The notes beneath the pieces are model-generated. The model was not told the DNA's origin. It saw only the letters and a program-made list of their open reading frames with translations, and did no database searches. A stretch of DNA of 63,145 bases from NCBI GenBank assembly GCA_020060235.1, contig JAGVAO010000080.1:1-63145 (forward strand), in the 5' to 3' direction. The first letter of the stretch is position 1, and each line of letters starts with the position of its first letter. This stretch comes from Anaerolineales bacterium (GTDB taxonomy: Bacteria; Chloroflexota; Anaerolineae; Anaerolineales; Villigracilaceae). The position numbers and the translations under genes are program-made. This document shows, piece by piece, positions 54,664 to 63,145 of the stretch.

Positions 54664-55995
54664 ATGAATATGACCCAACTAACCAGCAAAGAAATGATTG
54701 ACCTGAGCCGCGAATACACCTTCTTCTCCTGGTCGGTGCAGGCGCAGGTTAATCCGATTCCGGTTACAAAAGCCGAGGGGATATATTTTTGGGACGCCGA
54801 CGGCAAGCGCTACATCGATTTCTCCTCACAACTGATGAACACCAATATCGGCCACCAGCACCCGAAGGTGGTTGAGGCCATCCAGAAGCAAGCCGCCGAG
54901 GTCTGCTTTGTGCATCCCGGCAATACCACCGAAGCGCGCGCCCTGCTGGGCAAAAAACTGGCCGAAGTAACCCCCGGCAAGTTGAAGAAAACCTTTTTCA
55001 CCCTCGGCGGCTCGGAAGCCAACGAAAACGCCATCAAAATTGCCCGCTTTTACACCGGGCGGCATAAAATCCTGGCGCGTTACCGCTCGTATCACGGCGC
55101 GACGCATGGCGCAGTTGCCCTGACCGGCGATTACCGCCGCCTGGCGGTTGAGCCAACCATGCCGGGCGGAGTCCATTTCCTCGACCCGTTCTGCTATCGC
55201 TGCCCGTTTGGGCAGAAAAAGGAATCCTGCGCCCGCGAGTGCATCAAGCACCTCGAGGAAGTCATCCTGTACGAAGGCCCCGATAAAATCGCCGCCATCA
55301 TCATGGAAGGCGTGGTCGGCTCGAACGGCCTCATCGTCCCGCCGGAGGATTACTGGCCGCGCGTGCGCGAAATCTGCGACAAATACGGCATCCTGCTCAT
55401 CTCCGACGAAGTCATGAGCGGCTGGGGCCGCACCGGGCAGTGGTTCGCGGTCGATAACTGGAACATCGTCCCCGACATCATCACCACCGCCAAAGGCATC
55501 ACCAGCGGCTACGCCCCGCTTGGCGCGGTCATCGTCAGCGAGGAAATCGCCAAATTCTTCGACGACAAGTACCTGTACGCCGGCCTGACCTATAACGGAC
55601 ACGCGCTCTCCTGCGCCGCCGCGCTGGCAACCATTCAGGTGTACGAGGATGAAAACCTGCTCGAAAAGGCCCGCGAAACCGGGACATACCTGGGTGAGCG
55701 ACTGGAAGCCCTCAAAGCGGCGCACCCCTCGGTGGGCGATGTGCGCTATATCGGCCTGTTTTCCACCCTTGAACTGGTGCAAAACCGCGAGAGCAAAGAA
55801 GTCATGCCCGCCAGTGTAATGGGCGCGGTTGGCAAATATCTGCGCGAAAACGGCCTGTTCACCTTCATCATGGCCAACAATCTGGGCAGCATGGTCTTCA
55901 TCGTCCCGCCATTGTGCATCACCAGGGAGCAACTCGACGAGGGCTTGGCGATTGTGGACAGGGCGTTGGAGATTGCCGACAAAAATGTGAAATGA
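54664..55995 (+). CDS. Class III aminotransferase (omega-amino acid:pyruvate type)
   Basis: FTLGGSEANENAIKIARFYTGRHKILARYRSYHGATHGA...LISDEVMSGWGRTG...TTAKGITSGYAPLGAVIV. Confidence 0.93.
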   Translation: MNMTQLTSKEMIDLSREYTFFSWSVQAQVNPIPVTKAEGIYFWDADGKRYIDFSSQLMNTNIGHQHPKVVEAIQKQAAEVCFVHPGNTTEARALLGKKLAEVTPGKLKKTFFTLGGSEANENAIKIARFYTGRHKILARYRSYHGATHGAVALTGDYRRLAVEPTMPGGVHFLDPFCYRCPFGQKKESCARECIKHLEEVILYEGPDKIAAIIMEGVVGSNGLIVPPEDYWPRVREICDKYGILLISDEVMSGWGRTGQWFAVDNWNIVPDIITTAKGITSGYAPLGAVIVSEEIAKFFDDKYLYAGLTYNGHALSCAAALATIQVYEDENLLEKARETGTYLGERLEALKAAHPSVGDVRYIGLFSTLELVQNRESKEVMPASVMGAVGKYLRENGLFTFIMANNLGSMVFIVPPLCITREQLDEGLAIVDRALEIADKNVK

Positions 55996-55998
55996 CAT

Positions 55999-56042
55999 GT
56001 AGGGGCACGGCTTGCGTCTTTTCTGACCCGCCGTGCCCCTAC
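55999..56042. repeat. GTAGG...CCTAC palindrome 10 nt before the MMSDH ATG
   Basis: GTAGGGGCACGG-n20-CCGTGCCCCTAC. Confidence 0.85.
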
Positions 56043-56052
56043 GGAGGAAAAT

Positions 56053-57522
56053 ATGGAAAAAATCCTTAACTACATCAACGGCGAATGGCTCGCCCCAGCC
56101 GTTTCAGACTATGTGGATGTCATCAACCCGGCGACGGGCGAGGTGGTTGCGCGGACGCCCCTCAGCCCGGCTTCCGTTATTGAGGCTGCGGCCCAGGCTG
56201 CGGCGGATGCGCTCCCGGCCTGGCGGCGCAAACCGGTCAATGAACGGGTGCAGTACCTGTTCAAACTGCGCGACCTGCTCAAGGCTAACAATGACGAAAT
56301 CGCCCGGACGATTACCAATGAGTGCGGCAAGACATTCGAGGAAGCCAAAGCCGAAATGGTGCGCGCCATCGAAAACGTGGAAGTGGCCTGCGGCATGCCG
56401 ATGATGTCAAAAGGCGACATCGCCGAAGACATTGCAACTGGCATCGATGAATTGATGATTCGCCAGCCGGTGGGCGTATGCGCCACGATTGCGCCGTTTA
56501 ACTTCCCGGGCATGATTCCGTTCTGGTACCTGCCCTATGCCCTGGCCGCGGGCAATACCTACATCATCAAGCCCTCCGAAAAAGTGCCGATGACGATGCA
56601 GTTGATTTTCAAACTCATCGAGCAGGTTGGCTTCCCGAAGGGCGTGGTCAACATGGTCAACGGTTCAAAGGAAGCGGTTGACGCCATTCTCGACCACCCC
56701 GTCATTCGCGCGATTACGTTTGTCGGCTCGTCGAATGTGGCGAAATACGTTTACAGCCGGGCGGCGGCCAATGGAAAGCGCGTCCAGGCCCAGGGCGGAG
56801 CCAAGAACCCGGTCGTCGTCCTGCCCGATGCAGATATGGACATGGCGGTCAACATCATAGCCGATTCGGCCTTTGGATGCGCCGGTCAGCGCTGTTTGGC
56901 GGTTTCGTGGGCGGTGACGGTCGGCGAAGCGCGCAATTATTTCAACGAGGCGATTTGTGATGTGGCCGCCAGCCGCAAGGTTGGATACGGCCTCGATAGC
57001 GGAGTCCAGATGGGGGCGGTGATTAATCAGGCCAGTGTCCAGCGTATCGAGCAGTTGATTGGCCTGGGAGCGTCCGAAGGCGCTTCGGTGCCGGTGGATG
57101 GCCGGGGAACGGTCATCCCCGGTTATGAAAAGGGCAGCTTCGTGCGTCCCACCATCCTGATGGATATGCAGCCGGGCAGCGAAATCTGGAAGACCGAGAT
57201 TTTCGGCCCGGTGCTGGGCGTCATGCATGTCGATTCGATTGACGAGGCGATTGCGCTGGCCAATAGCCAGGCTTACGGCAACCAGGCCAGCCTGTTCACC
57301 TCGAGCGGCGCGGCGGCGCGCAAGTTCCGCTACGAGGTCGAGGCGGGCAACATTGGCATCAATATCGGCGTCGCGGCCCCGATGGCGTTTTTCCCCTTCT
57401 CCGGCTGGAAAGAGTCGTTCTACGGCGACATGCATGGCCAGGGGATGGATGCGGTCGAGTTCTTCACCCAGAAGAAGGTGGTTGTGGAGCGCTGGCCGAA
57501 GGAGTGGACGAGAAAATTTTAG
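56053..57522 (+). CDS. mmsA: CoA-acylating methylmalonate-semialdehyde dehydrogenase
   Basis: [31 protein letters not shown]...[17 protein letters not shown]. Confidence 0.94.
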   Translation: MEKILNYINGEWLAPAVSDYVDVINPATGEVVARTPLSPASVIEAAAQAAADALPAWRRKPVNERVQYLFKLRDLLKANNDEIARTITNECGKTFEEAKAEMVRAIENVEVACGMPMMSKGDIAEDIATGIDELMIRQPVGVCATIAPFNFPGMIPFWYLPYALAAGNTYIIKPSEKVPMTMQLIFKLIEQVGFPKGVVNMVNGSKEAVDAILDHPVIRAITFVGSSNVAKYVYSRAAANGKRVQAQGGAKNPVVVLPDADMDMAVNIIADSAFGCAGQRCLAVSWAVTVGEARNYFNEAICDVAASRKVGYGLDSGVQMGAVINQASVQRIEQLIGLGASEGASVPVDGRGTVIPGYEKGSFVRPTILMDMQPGSEIWKTEIFGPVLGVMHVDSIDEAIALANSQAYGNQASLFTSSGAAARKFRYEVEAGNIGINIGVAAPMAFFPFSGWKESFYGDMHGQGMDAVEFFTQKKVVVERWPKEWTRKF

Positions 57523-57528
57523 GTAATT

Positions 57529-57556
57529 ACACACCTTAAAGAGTTTTAGGGTGTGT
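57529..57556. terminator. Stem-loop between mmsA and SSS transporter
   Basis: ACACACCTTAAA/TTTTAGGGTGTGT stem allowing one G-U; possible partial terminator. Confidence 0.5.
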
Positions 57557-57613
57557 TGCAAAATTCAACCCGCCTGAGGGGGCGGGGACATTCACCAACA
57601 AGGAGCATGGACT

Positions 57614-59284
57614 ATGGAACTTGAGGGCTATCCTTATATCTGGCTGATTGTGACGTTCATTGTGGGCTTTTTCCTGGTCCGCATGGGCGTCGGCATCTGG
57701 GCCTCGCGCAAGGTTTCAGATGCCGCTGATTACATCGTAGCCGGACGCCGCCTGCCGATTTATATGGTGGGCGCATCGGTGATGGCGACCTGGTTTGCCG
57801 CAGAGACGTTGATGGGGGCCTCCTCCACCGGCTACCAATACGGCTTTCAGGGTGTTATTTTCGACCCGTTTGGGGCGGCGGCCTGCCTGTTCCTTTCGGG
57901 GTTCTTCTTCACCCGCATGATGCGCCGCGCCCGCTACCTGACGGTGGTGGACTTCTTTGAGCGCCGCTATGGTGACAAGATGACCGTGTTTGCCTCAATT
58001 GCCCAGTTGATGACCTATTTTGTCTGGACTGCGGCACAGTTTGTGGCGGCTGGCACGATTGTGAATGCCCTCTTTCCTGACATTCCGATCGGAATCGGTG
58101 TAATGCTGGTTGCCATTTGGGTGACGGGCTATACCATGCTCGGCGGTATGCTGGCTGATACGATGCTCGACTTCATGCAAATGTTTTTCACCGCAGGCGG
58201 CATGGCCCTGATTTTCTTCTTCGTCCAGGGCGCAGTTGGTGGCTGGGAAGGGATTACCAGCATCACCTCCACACTCTATAACCCTAATCCTTTCACCCTT
58301 CTGCCGGATATGGCGGGTGAAGCGGGCTATCTCGGTTACTTCGGCGCAAGCGGCTGGATGTACTGGGGCGCGGCCTGGATGGCGATTGGTCTTGGCTCGG
58401 TGCCTACCCAGGACCTGTTCCAGCGCTCGATGTCGGCTCGCAACGAATCGACGGCGGTCTGGGGAACATATCTGGCCGGCGTGCTGTATCTTGGCTTCGG
58501 CATCCTTTCGCCCCTGGTCGGGATCATGATGTTCAAACTCGACCCGAACCTGGCCAACCCGGATAATGTGCTCGTACACGCTGCAATTACTTATGTCCCG
58601 CCTGTGCTTACGGCCGTCTTTATGGCAGCCCTGGCCTCGGCCCTGATGAGTACCTCCGACAGTTCCCTGCTGGCGGGCGCGTCGGTGGTTACCCAAAACC
58701 TGTTCCCTCTGGCCGGGAAAAAGCTCGATGCCGTAAACGAGGTCAAGTGGACACGCATCATGGTGCTGGTTAACGGCATTATCGGTGTGGTGATTGCGCT
58801 GTATGCGCAGGTCATTTACGAACTGGGTGTGGTCGCCTGGACGCTCCTGCTGGTCGGTCTGTTTGTGCCGTTTGCCTTTGGTATGTACTGGAAGAAAGCC
58901 AATCAGTGGGGCGGCGTGGCGGCAGTGGTTGGCGGCTGGGGCAGTTGGGCCATCCTGACCTGGGTCACCTACAAATTTGGCCTGTTTGGCGAAGAATCCA
59001 CCGGCCTGATTTGCTCAGGCGGCGACCTGAGCCTGCTGACCATCTTCTCGGACGAGTGGTGGTGCGGTTTCTGGGATGGGGTTTATATTGCATCCTTCCC
59101 AGCCTTTCTCATCTCATTGCTCTTGATGGTGGTGGTTTCGCTGACAACCCAAAAGACCGATGCGCCCAAACCGATCACCGATGTGGACGGCAAGGTTATG
59201 GATAACAATCCGTTCCACTATCTGGGCATCATCAACATCAAAGACGCCTTGCGCAAGATGCGCCCTGACGAATACGACGATTAG
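57614..59284 (+). CDS. Sodium:solute symporter family transporter
   Basis: SDAADYIVAGRRLPIYMVGASVMATWFAAETLMGASSTGYQYGF; about 12-13 TM segments. Confidence 0.92.
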   Translation: MELEGYPYIWLIVTFIVGFFLVRMGVGIWASRKVSDAADYIVAGRRLPIYMVGASVMATWFAAETLMGASSTGYQYGFQGVIFDPFGAAACLFLSGFFFTRMMRRARYLTVVDFFERRYGDKMTVFASIAQLMTYFVWTAAQFVAAGTIVNALFPDIPIGIGVMLVAIWVTGYTMLGGMLADTMLDFMQMFFTAGGMALIFFFVQGAVGGWEGITSITSTLYNPNPFTLLPDMAGEAGYLGYFGASGWMYWGAAWMAIGLGSVPTQDLFQRSMSARNESTAVWGTYLAGVLYLGFGILSPLVGIMMFKLDPNLANPDNVLVHAAITYVPPVLTAVFMAALASALMSTSDSSLLAGASVVTQNLFPLAGKKLDAVNEVKWTRIMVLVNGIIGVVIALYAQVIYELGVVAWTLLLVGLFVPFAFGMYWKKANQWGGVAAVVGGWGSWAILTWVTYKFGLFGEESTGLICSGGDLSLLTIFSDEWWCGFWDGVYIASFPAFLISLLLMVVVSLTTQKTDAPKPITDVDGKVMDNNPFHYLGIINIKDALRKMRPDEYDD

Positions 59285-59293
59285 TTAGTTAGT

Positions 59294-59336
59294 GCGTAGG
59301 TTGACTGTCACTTTTCAAGTGACAGTCAACCTACGC
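59294..59336. repeat. Perfect 20-bp inverted repeat 13 nt before an aminotransferase ATG
   Basis: GCGTAGGTTGACTGTCACTT-TTC-AAGTGACAGTCAACCTACGC. Confidence 0.93.
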
Positions 59337-59349
59337 AAAAGGAGAGACC

Positions 59350-60714
59350 ATGCCACAAAATCTGACTTCTGCACAGGAATACGCCCAGAAGTGGCTCGAA
59401 ATCATCAAAAACCCTGAACGCCCGCCCGAAGAGATGGGCAAGTGGATTATCCAACAATCCATGTACAACTTTGCCGAGCATTTCAACAAGGGCTGGCTCG
59501 ATTATCGCAAATCGGTTACACAGGCCGGGCAATGGGCGGCCACCGAGTGGACCGGGCGCGGCGCAACCTTCGAGGATGTGCTGGGACGCAAGTTCATCGA
59601 CTTTTTGGGCGGCTTCGGTATGATGGATTTGGGCTGGAGCCATCCCGAAGTGGTTGCCGCTGTACAAGCGCAGTTGCTGCGCACGCCGATGCCTTCGCAG
59701 GAACTGATTGACCCTCTGCGGGGTGTACTGGCCAAAGTGCTGGCGGATATTACCCCCGGCGACCTGAAATATGCCTGGTTCGCTGCTAGTGGAACTGAAT
59801 CGATTGAAGCAGCGATAAAACTCGCCAAGGTCTATACCCAGAAGCCCGCTTTCATTGTCTCGGTCAAGGGTTTTCACGGCAAGACCATGGGCTCGCTCTC
59901 GATGATTGGCAAATCCGATTATCGCGCCCCGGCTGGGATGCTCTACGGCGGGCCGGTCTATCACGTGCCTTTTGGCGATGCCGATGCGGTGGAAAAGCAA
60001 CTCGAAATCTGCGACAAAATCGGTATCGGCGTGGCGGCTGTACTCATGGAACCCATCCAGGGCGAGGCCGGCGGCATCGTGCCGCCGGATGATTTCTGGC
60101 CGCGCATCCGCGAGGCGACGAAGAAGTATGGAACCCTTCTCATCGCCGACGAGGTACAGACCGGACTGGGACGCACCGGCAAACTGTGGGGAGTCGAACA
60201 CTGGAATGTTGTCCCCGACATTATCGCTGTAGCCAAATCGCTGGGCGGCGGCGTGATGCCGATTTGCGCCGTCATCACCACCGAAGAGATTTTCCAGCCC
60301 TTCATGTATCCCAATCCCTTCCTTCAAACCACCACCACCGGCGGCGGCGCGCTGGCCTGTTCGGCAGCAATAGCGGCTATCAATGTCACCGTCCGCGACC
60401 GCTTGTGGGAAGCGGCAGAGGAAAAAGGGAACTACATCATGGAAAAAGTGCAGGCCCTGGCCGCGAAGCACCCGAGTGTCTACGCCAGGGTAACAGGCAA
60501 AGGCCTGCTCATCGGCCAGCACTTCCAGACCCCCGAATTGGGCGGCAAGGTTTCGGCCGAGTTGTTCAGGCGCGGCGTACTCGTCGCCGGGACGTTGACC
60601 AGCGCGCAGACCATCCGCATCGAACCGCCGCTGGTCATCACCTACGATGAAATCAACCAAGGGCTGGCCGCGCTGGAGGAAGCCGTTGCGGCAGTTGCGG
60701 GCGGCAAAACATAG
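59350..60714 (+). CDS. Class III aminotransferase (putrescine aminotransferase-like)
   Basis: FLGGFGMMDLGWSHPEVVAAVQAQL...ASGTESIEAAIKLAK...LIADEVQTGLGRTGKLWGVEHW. Confidence 0.93.
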   Translation: MPQNLTSAQEYAQKWLEIIKNPERPPEEMGKWIIQQSMYNFAEHFNKGWLDYRKSVTQAGQWAATEWTGRGATFEDVLGRKFIDFLGGFGMMDLGWSHPEVVAAVQAQLLRTPMPSQELIDPLRGVLAKVLADITPGDLKYAWFAASGTESIEAAIKLAKVYTQKPAFIVSVKGFHGKTMGSLSMIGKSDYRAPAGMLYGGPVYHVPFGDADAVEKQLEICDKIGIGVAAVLMEPIQGEAGGIVPPDDFWPRIREATKKYGTLLIADEVQTGLGRTGKLWGVEHWNVVPDIIAVAKSLGGGVMPICAVITTEEIFQPFMYPNPFLQTTTTGGGALACSAAIAAINVTVRDRLWEAAEEKGNYIMEKVQALAAKHPSVYARVTGKGLLIGQHFQTPELGGKVSAELFRRGVLVAGTLTSAQTIRIEPPLVITYDEINQGLAALEEAVAAVAGGKT

Positions 60715-60743
60715 CAGCCCGATGAGTTTTTTGCAAATTTTTG

Positions 60744-60772
60744 TTGTTCAAGGCATCAAATCAGGCTATAAT
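60744..60772 (+). promoter_or_regulatory. Sigma70-type promoter for the potABC operon
   Basis: TTGTTC, 17-nt spacer, TATAAT. Confidence 0.65.
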
Positions 60773-60801
60773 CTCTTGACTTGATGCTTAAAAATCAAAT
60801 A

Positions 60802-60842
60802 CCGGGGTGTGGGTTTCGCCAGGCCCGCGCCCCGGGCACTTC
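60802..60842 (+). promoter_or_regulatory. Stem-loop plus short T-tract in potA 5' leader (candidate attenuator)
   Basis: CCGGGGTGTGGG-tttcgccagg-CCCGCGCCCCGG (12 bp, two G-U) then gcacttcttttt. Confidence 0.5.
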
Positions 60843-60859
60843 TTTTTGAGGAGCAGTGC

Positions 60860-61978
60860 ATGAGCGAACTTGCCGTCGAATTACGCGACGTCGTTAAGAC
60901 ATTCCAGACGCCCGAAGGAACACCGGTTAATGCCGTCGACCGCGTCAACCTTCAAATTCAAAACGGGGAATTTTTCTCGATGCTGGGGTCTTCCGGCTGC
61001 GGGAAAACCACCTCCCTGCGCATGATTGCCGGTTTCGAGTGGCCGACGAGTGGGGAAGTGTTCATCGCAGGCCAGCCACAGGGACACAAACCACCCTTCC
61101 AGCGCCCGGTTAACACCGTTTTCCAGAATTACGCCCTCTTCCAACACATGACCGTTTTCGACAACGTCGCCTTTGGTTTGCAAATGGCGAAACGCCCTGG
61201 GGACGAAATCATCCGCCGGGTGGGCGAAGCGTTGGAAATGGTCAAACTCGGCAGCATGGAAAAACGCTATCCTCGCCAGTTGTCGGGCGGGCAGCAGCAG
61301 CGCGTGGCCCTGGCGCGGGCGCTGGTCAACCGTCCGCAGGTGCTTTTGCTCGACGAGCCGCTCGGCGCGCTCGACCAGAAATTGCGCAAGGAAATGCAGG
61401 TCGAATTGAAACTGCTCCAAAAGGAAGTCGGCATTACCTTCATCTTCGTTACCCACGACCAGGAGGAGGCCCTGAGCATGTCCGACCGGATTGCGGTGAT
61501 GAGCCTCGGCAAGGTGCTGCAAATCGGCTCGCCGGTCGAGATTTACGAACGCCCCAACTGCCGCTTTGTGGCCGACTTTATCGGCGAAACCAACTTCCTT
61601 GAGGGCCAGGTCCGCGCTGTCGATGGCGAAAAGGTCATCGTTTTTGTCCCGGCTCTGGAGGCGGAGATTGCCGGGGTGGGCTACCAATCCTTCCATAACG
61701 GCCAGCAGGTATCCCTTTCGGTGCGCCCTGAAAAAATCCACCTGGCCGAACAGCCCCCCGATGGGCAGAAATCCTTCCCGGTGCGCGTCACCCAGGTTTC
61801 CTACATCGGCTCCGATACCCGCGTGCTGGTGCAGGCCGGGAAAACCACGCTGAAGGTTGCCGAGCAGAATAAAATCTCGACCCTCGACCCTGACGCCTAC
61901 TTCCAGAACGGCGAGCAGGCCTTTGCCAGTCTGACGCCTGAAAACACGCTGGTTTTGCCCGTGGACGAGGTGCCCTGA
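60860..61978 (+). CDS. potA: Spermidine/putrescine ABC transporter ATP-binding protein
   Basis: [31 protein letters not shown]...[36 protein letters not shown] region. Confidence 0.95.
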   Translation: MSELAVELRDVVKTFQTPEGTPVNAVDRVNLQIQNGEFFSMLGSSGCGKTTSLRMIAGFEWPTSGEVFIAGQPQGHKPPFQRPVNTVFQNYALFQHMTVFDNVAFGLQMAKRPGDEIIRRVGEALEMVKLGSMEKRYPRQLSGGQQQRVALARALVNRPQVLLLDEPLGALDQKLRKEMQVELKLLQKEVGITFIFVTHDQEEALSMSDRIAVMSLGKVLQIGSPVEIYERPNCRFVADFIGETNFLEGQVRAVDGEKVIVFVPALEAEIAGVGYQSFHNGQQVSLSVRPEKIHLAEQPPDGQKSFPVRVTQVSYIGSDTRVLVQAGKTTLKVAEQNKISTLDPDAYFQNGEQAFASLTPENTLVLPVDEVP

Positions 61979-62895
61979 TGCTGCAACAACTGCGCGAAAA
62001 CAAATCCCTGCAAGGCGCTTTGCTCATCCTGCCGACAATGGTTTTTATGGTCGGCCTGCTCATCATCCCCCTGGCCCTGACCCTGGTGGCCAGTTTCGGG
62101 CAGCGCAGCCCCGATGGCGGCGTGATTTTCACTTTTTCGCTCGATAACTACATCCGCCTGCTTGGTTTCCAGCCGGGATGTTTGCAGCCCTCCTGCTTCG
62201 ACAGCCTGTACCTGCAAATCTTGTGGCGTTCGCTGACCCTGGCCTTCCAGACAACGGTTCTGGTTATCCTGCTGGCTTACCCGCTCTCCTATTTCATTGC
62301 CCGCGCCCCGCGCAAACGCCGCACGACCTTTCTCTTCCTGGTACTCGTGCCGCTGTGGACGAATTTCGTCATTCGCGTTTATGCCTGGATGATGATTTTA
62401 CGCACCCAGGGCGTGCTGAACGGTTTTCTGGGCTGGCTGGCCGGGCTGCTGGGAATCCCGTTTGCGCCGCTTGAAATGCTCTACACCCCCGGCGCGGTGC
62501 TGGTCGGCATGGTCTACGAATTCCTGCCCTTCATGATTTTGCCCATCTACACCTCGCTTGAAAAAATCGACCCCTCGCTCTATGAAGCGGCGGCAGACCT
62601 GGGCGCAAACTCATTCCGTACCTTCCTGCGTGTCACCCTGCCGCTCTCGTTGCCCGGCATGGTCGCCGGGACAATCCTGGTCTTTATTCCGGTCATGGGG
62701 ATGTTTGTGGTCTCAGACCTTTTGGGCGGACGGCAGGTTATCCTGGTTGGGAACTTAATCCAGCGCCAATTTCTGGACGCGCGCGACCCGACATTTGGCA
62801 GCGCCGCTTCGCTTATCCTCATGGTGATGACCCTGCTGGTGACCTACTTCTACACCCGCAAGTTCGGCTTTGGGGAGGAGATTGTGGCCGCATGA
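61978..62895 (+). CDS. potB: Spermidine/putrescine ABC transporter permease PotB
   Basis: Multi-[34 protein letters not shown] (EAA loop). Confidence 0.93.
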   Translation: MLQQLRENKSLQGALLILPTMVFMVGLLIIPLALTLVASFGQRSPDGGVIFTFSLDNYIRLLGFQPGCLQPSCFDSLYLQILWRSLTLAFQTTVLVILLAYPLSYFIARAPRKRRTTFLFLVLVPLWTNFVIRVYAWMMILRTQGVLNGFLGWLAGLLGIPFAPLEMLYTPGAVLVGMVYEFLPFMILPIYTSLEKIDPSLYEAAADLGANSFRTFLRVTLPLSLPGMVAGTILVFIPVMGMFVVSDLLGGRQVILVGNLIQRQFLDARDPTFGSAASLILMVMTLLVTYFYTRKFGFGEEIVAA

Positions 62896-63145
62896 ACGCC
62901 CAAAAACGCTCCCCGCTCGTTTCGAGCATGGCTTTCCTGGTTTATTTGTTCCTATACGCGCCCATTATCGTGCTGATACTTTATTCGTTCAATGCCTCGC
63001 GCACCAACATCCTGTTCGAAGGTTTCATCACCGGTTTTGGCCCCCTGCAAATGCAGGGCAGCACGGTTTTGCAAAGTCCCTGCGGGCCGTTCCACTGGTT
63101 TTGCGAGTTGAGCAAAAACCGTGAAGTGATGAACGCCACCCAAAA
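62892..63145 (+). CDS. potC: Spermidine/putrescine ABC transporter permease PotC (truncated by window end)
   Basis: [41 protein letters not shown] overlap with potB. Confidence 0.85.
   Translation, partial: MNAQKRSPLVSSMAFLVYLFLYAPIIVLILYSFNASRTNILFEGFITGFGPLQMQGSTVLQSPCGPFHWFCELSKNREVMNATQ

Noticed and set aside
59326-60660. 444-aa minus-strand ORF opposite the aminotransferase; similar long shadow ORFs at 54826-55998, 18009-19019, 29391-30296, 26545-27858 and 36528-37286
   Set aside because: Antisense to well-supported genes; composition is a codon-bias shadow with no recognisable domain.

Overview
High-GC bacterial chromosome segment. Gene content and order suggest Chloroflexota (Anaerolineae-like), but that is inference. 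Left end (1-7.3 kb): accessory region with two large serine recombinases that share an unusual four-Cys insert, a truncated old-yellow-enzyme remnant, a DJ-1/PfpI gene, an HTH regulator and two tRNA-Ser genes (GCT, UGA). After that, mostly ordinary chromosome: rsmG; a dTDP-sugar/glycan cluster (rmlB, wecE-like, WbqC, GT2s); glpD; rho; LysM-M23; birA; secFD; two RCK-type channel proteins with a SpoIIE-like phosphatase and a UvrD-like protein; efp; fabF-fabH-tatA; a patch of small minus-strand accessory genes (40-44 kb); an FHA/FHA/MTAP/SEDS-PBP cluster; and an Lrp/class III aminotransferase/MMSDH/SSS/potABC amine-catabolism cluster cut by the right edge. Strongest observations: (1) a SEDS (RodA/FtsW) polymerase fused to a PBP-like domain in which the SxxK, SxN and KTG motifs are all missing, located in a mycobacterial-like fhaA-fhaB-rodA-pbpA neighbourhood; (2) two neighbouring serine recombinases with the same C-x3-C-x2-C-x8-C insert, one abutting a decapitated host gene and one reading into tRNA-Ser; (3) hairpins just upstream of successive start codons in the amine cluster, three of them opening with GTAGG and closing with CCTAC; (4) a RCK channel with no recognisable selectivity filter. 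No CRISPR array or rRNA was seen. All family calls were made by reading motifs by eye; no database search was run.
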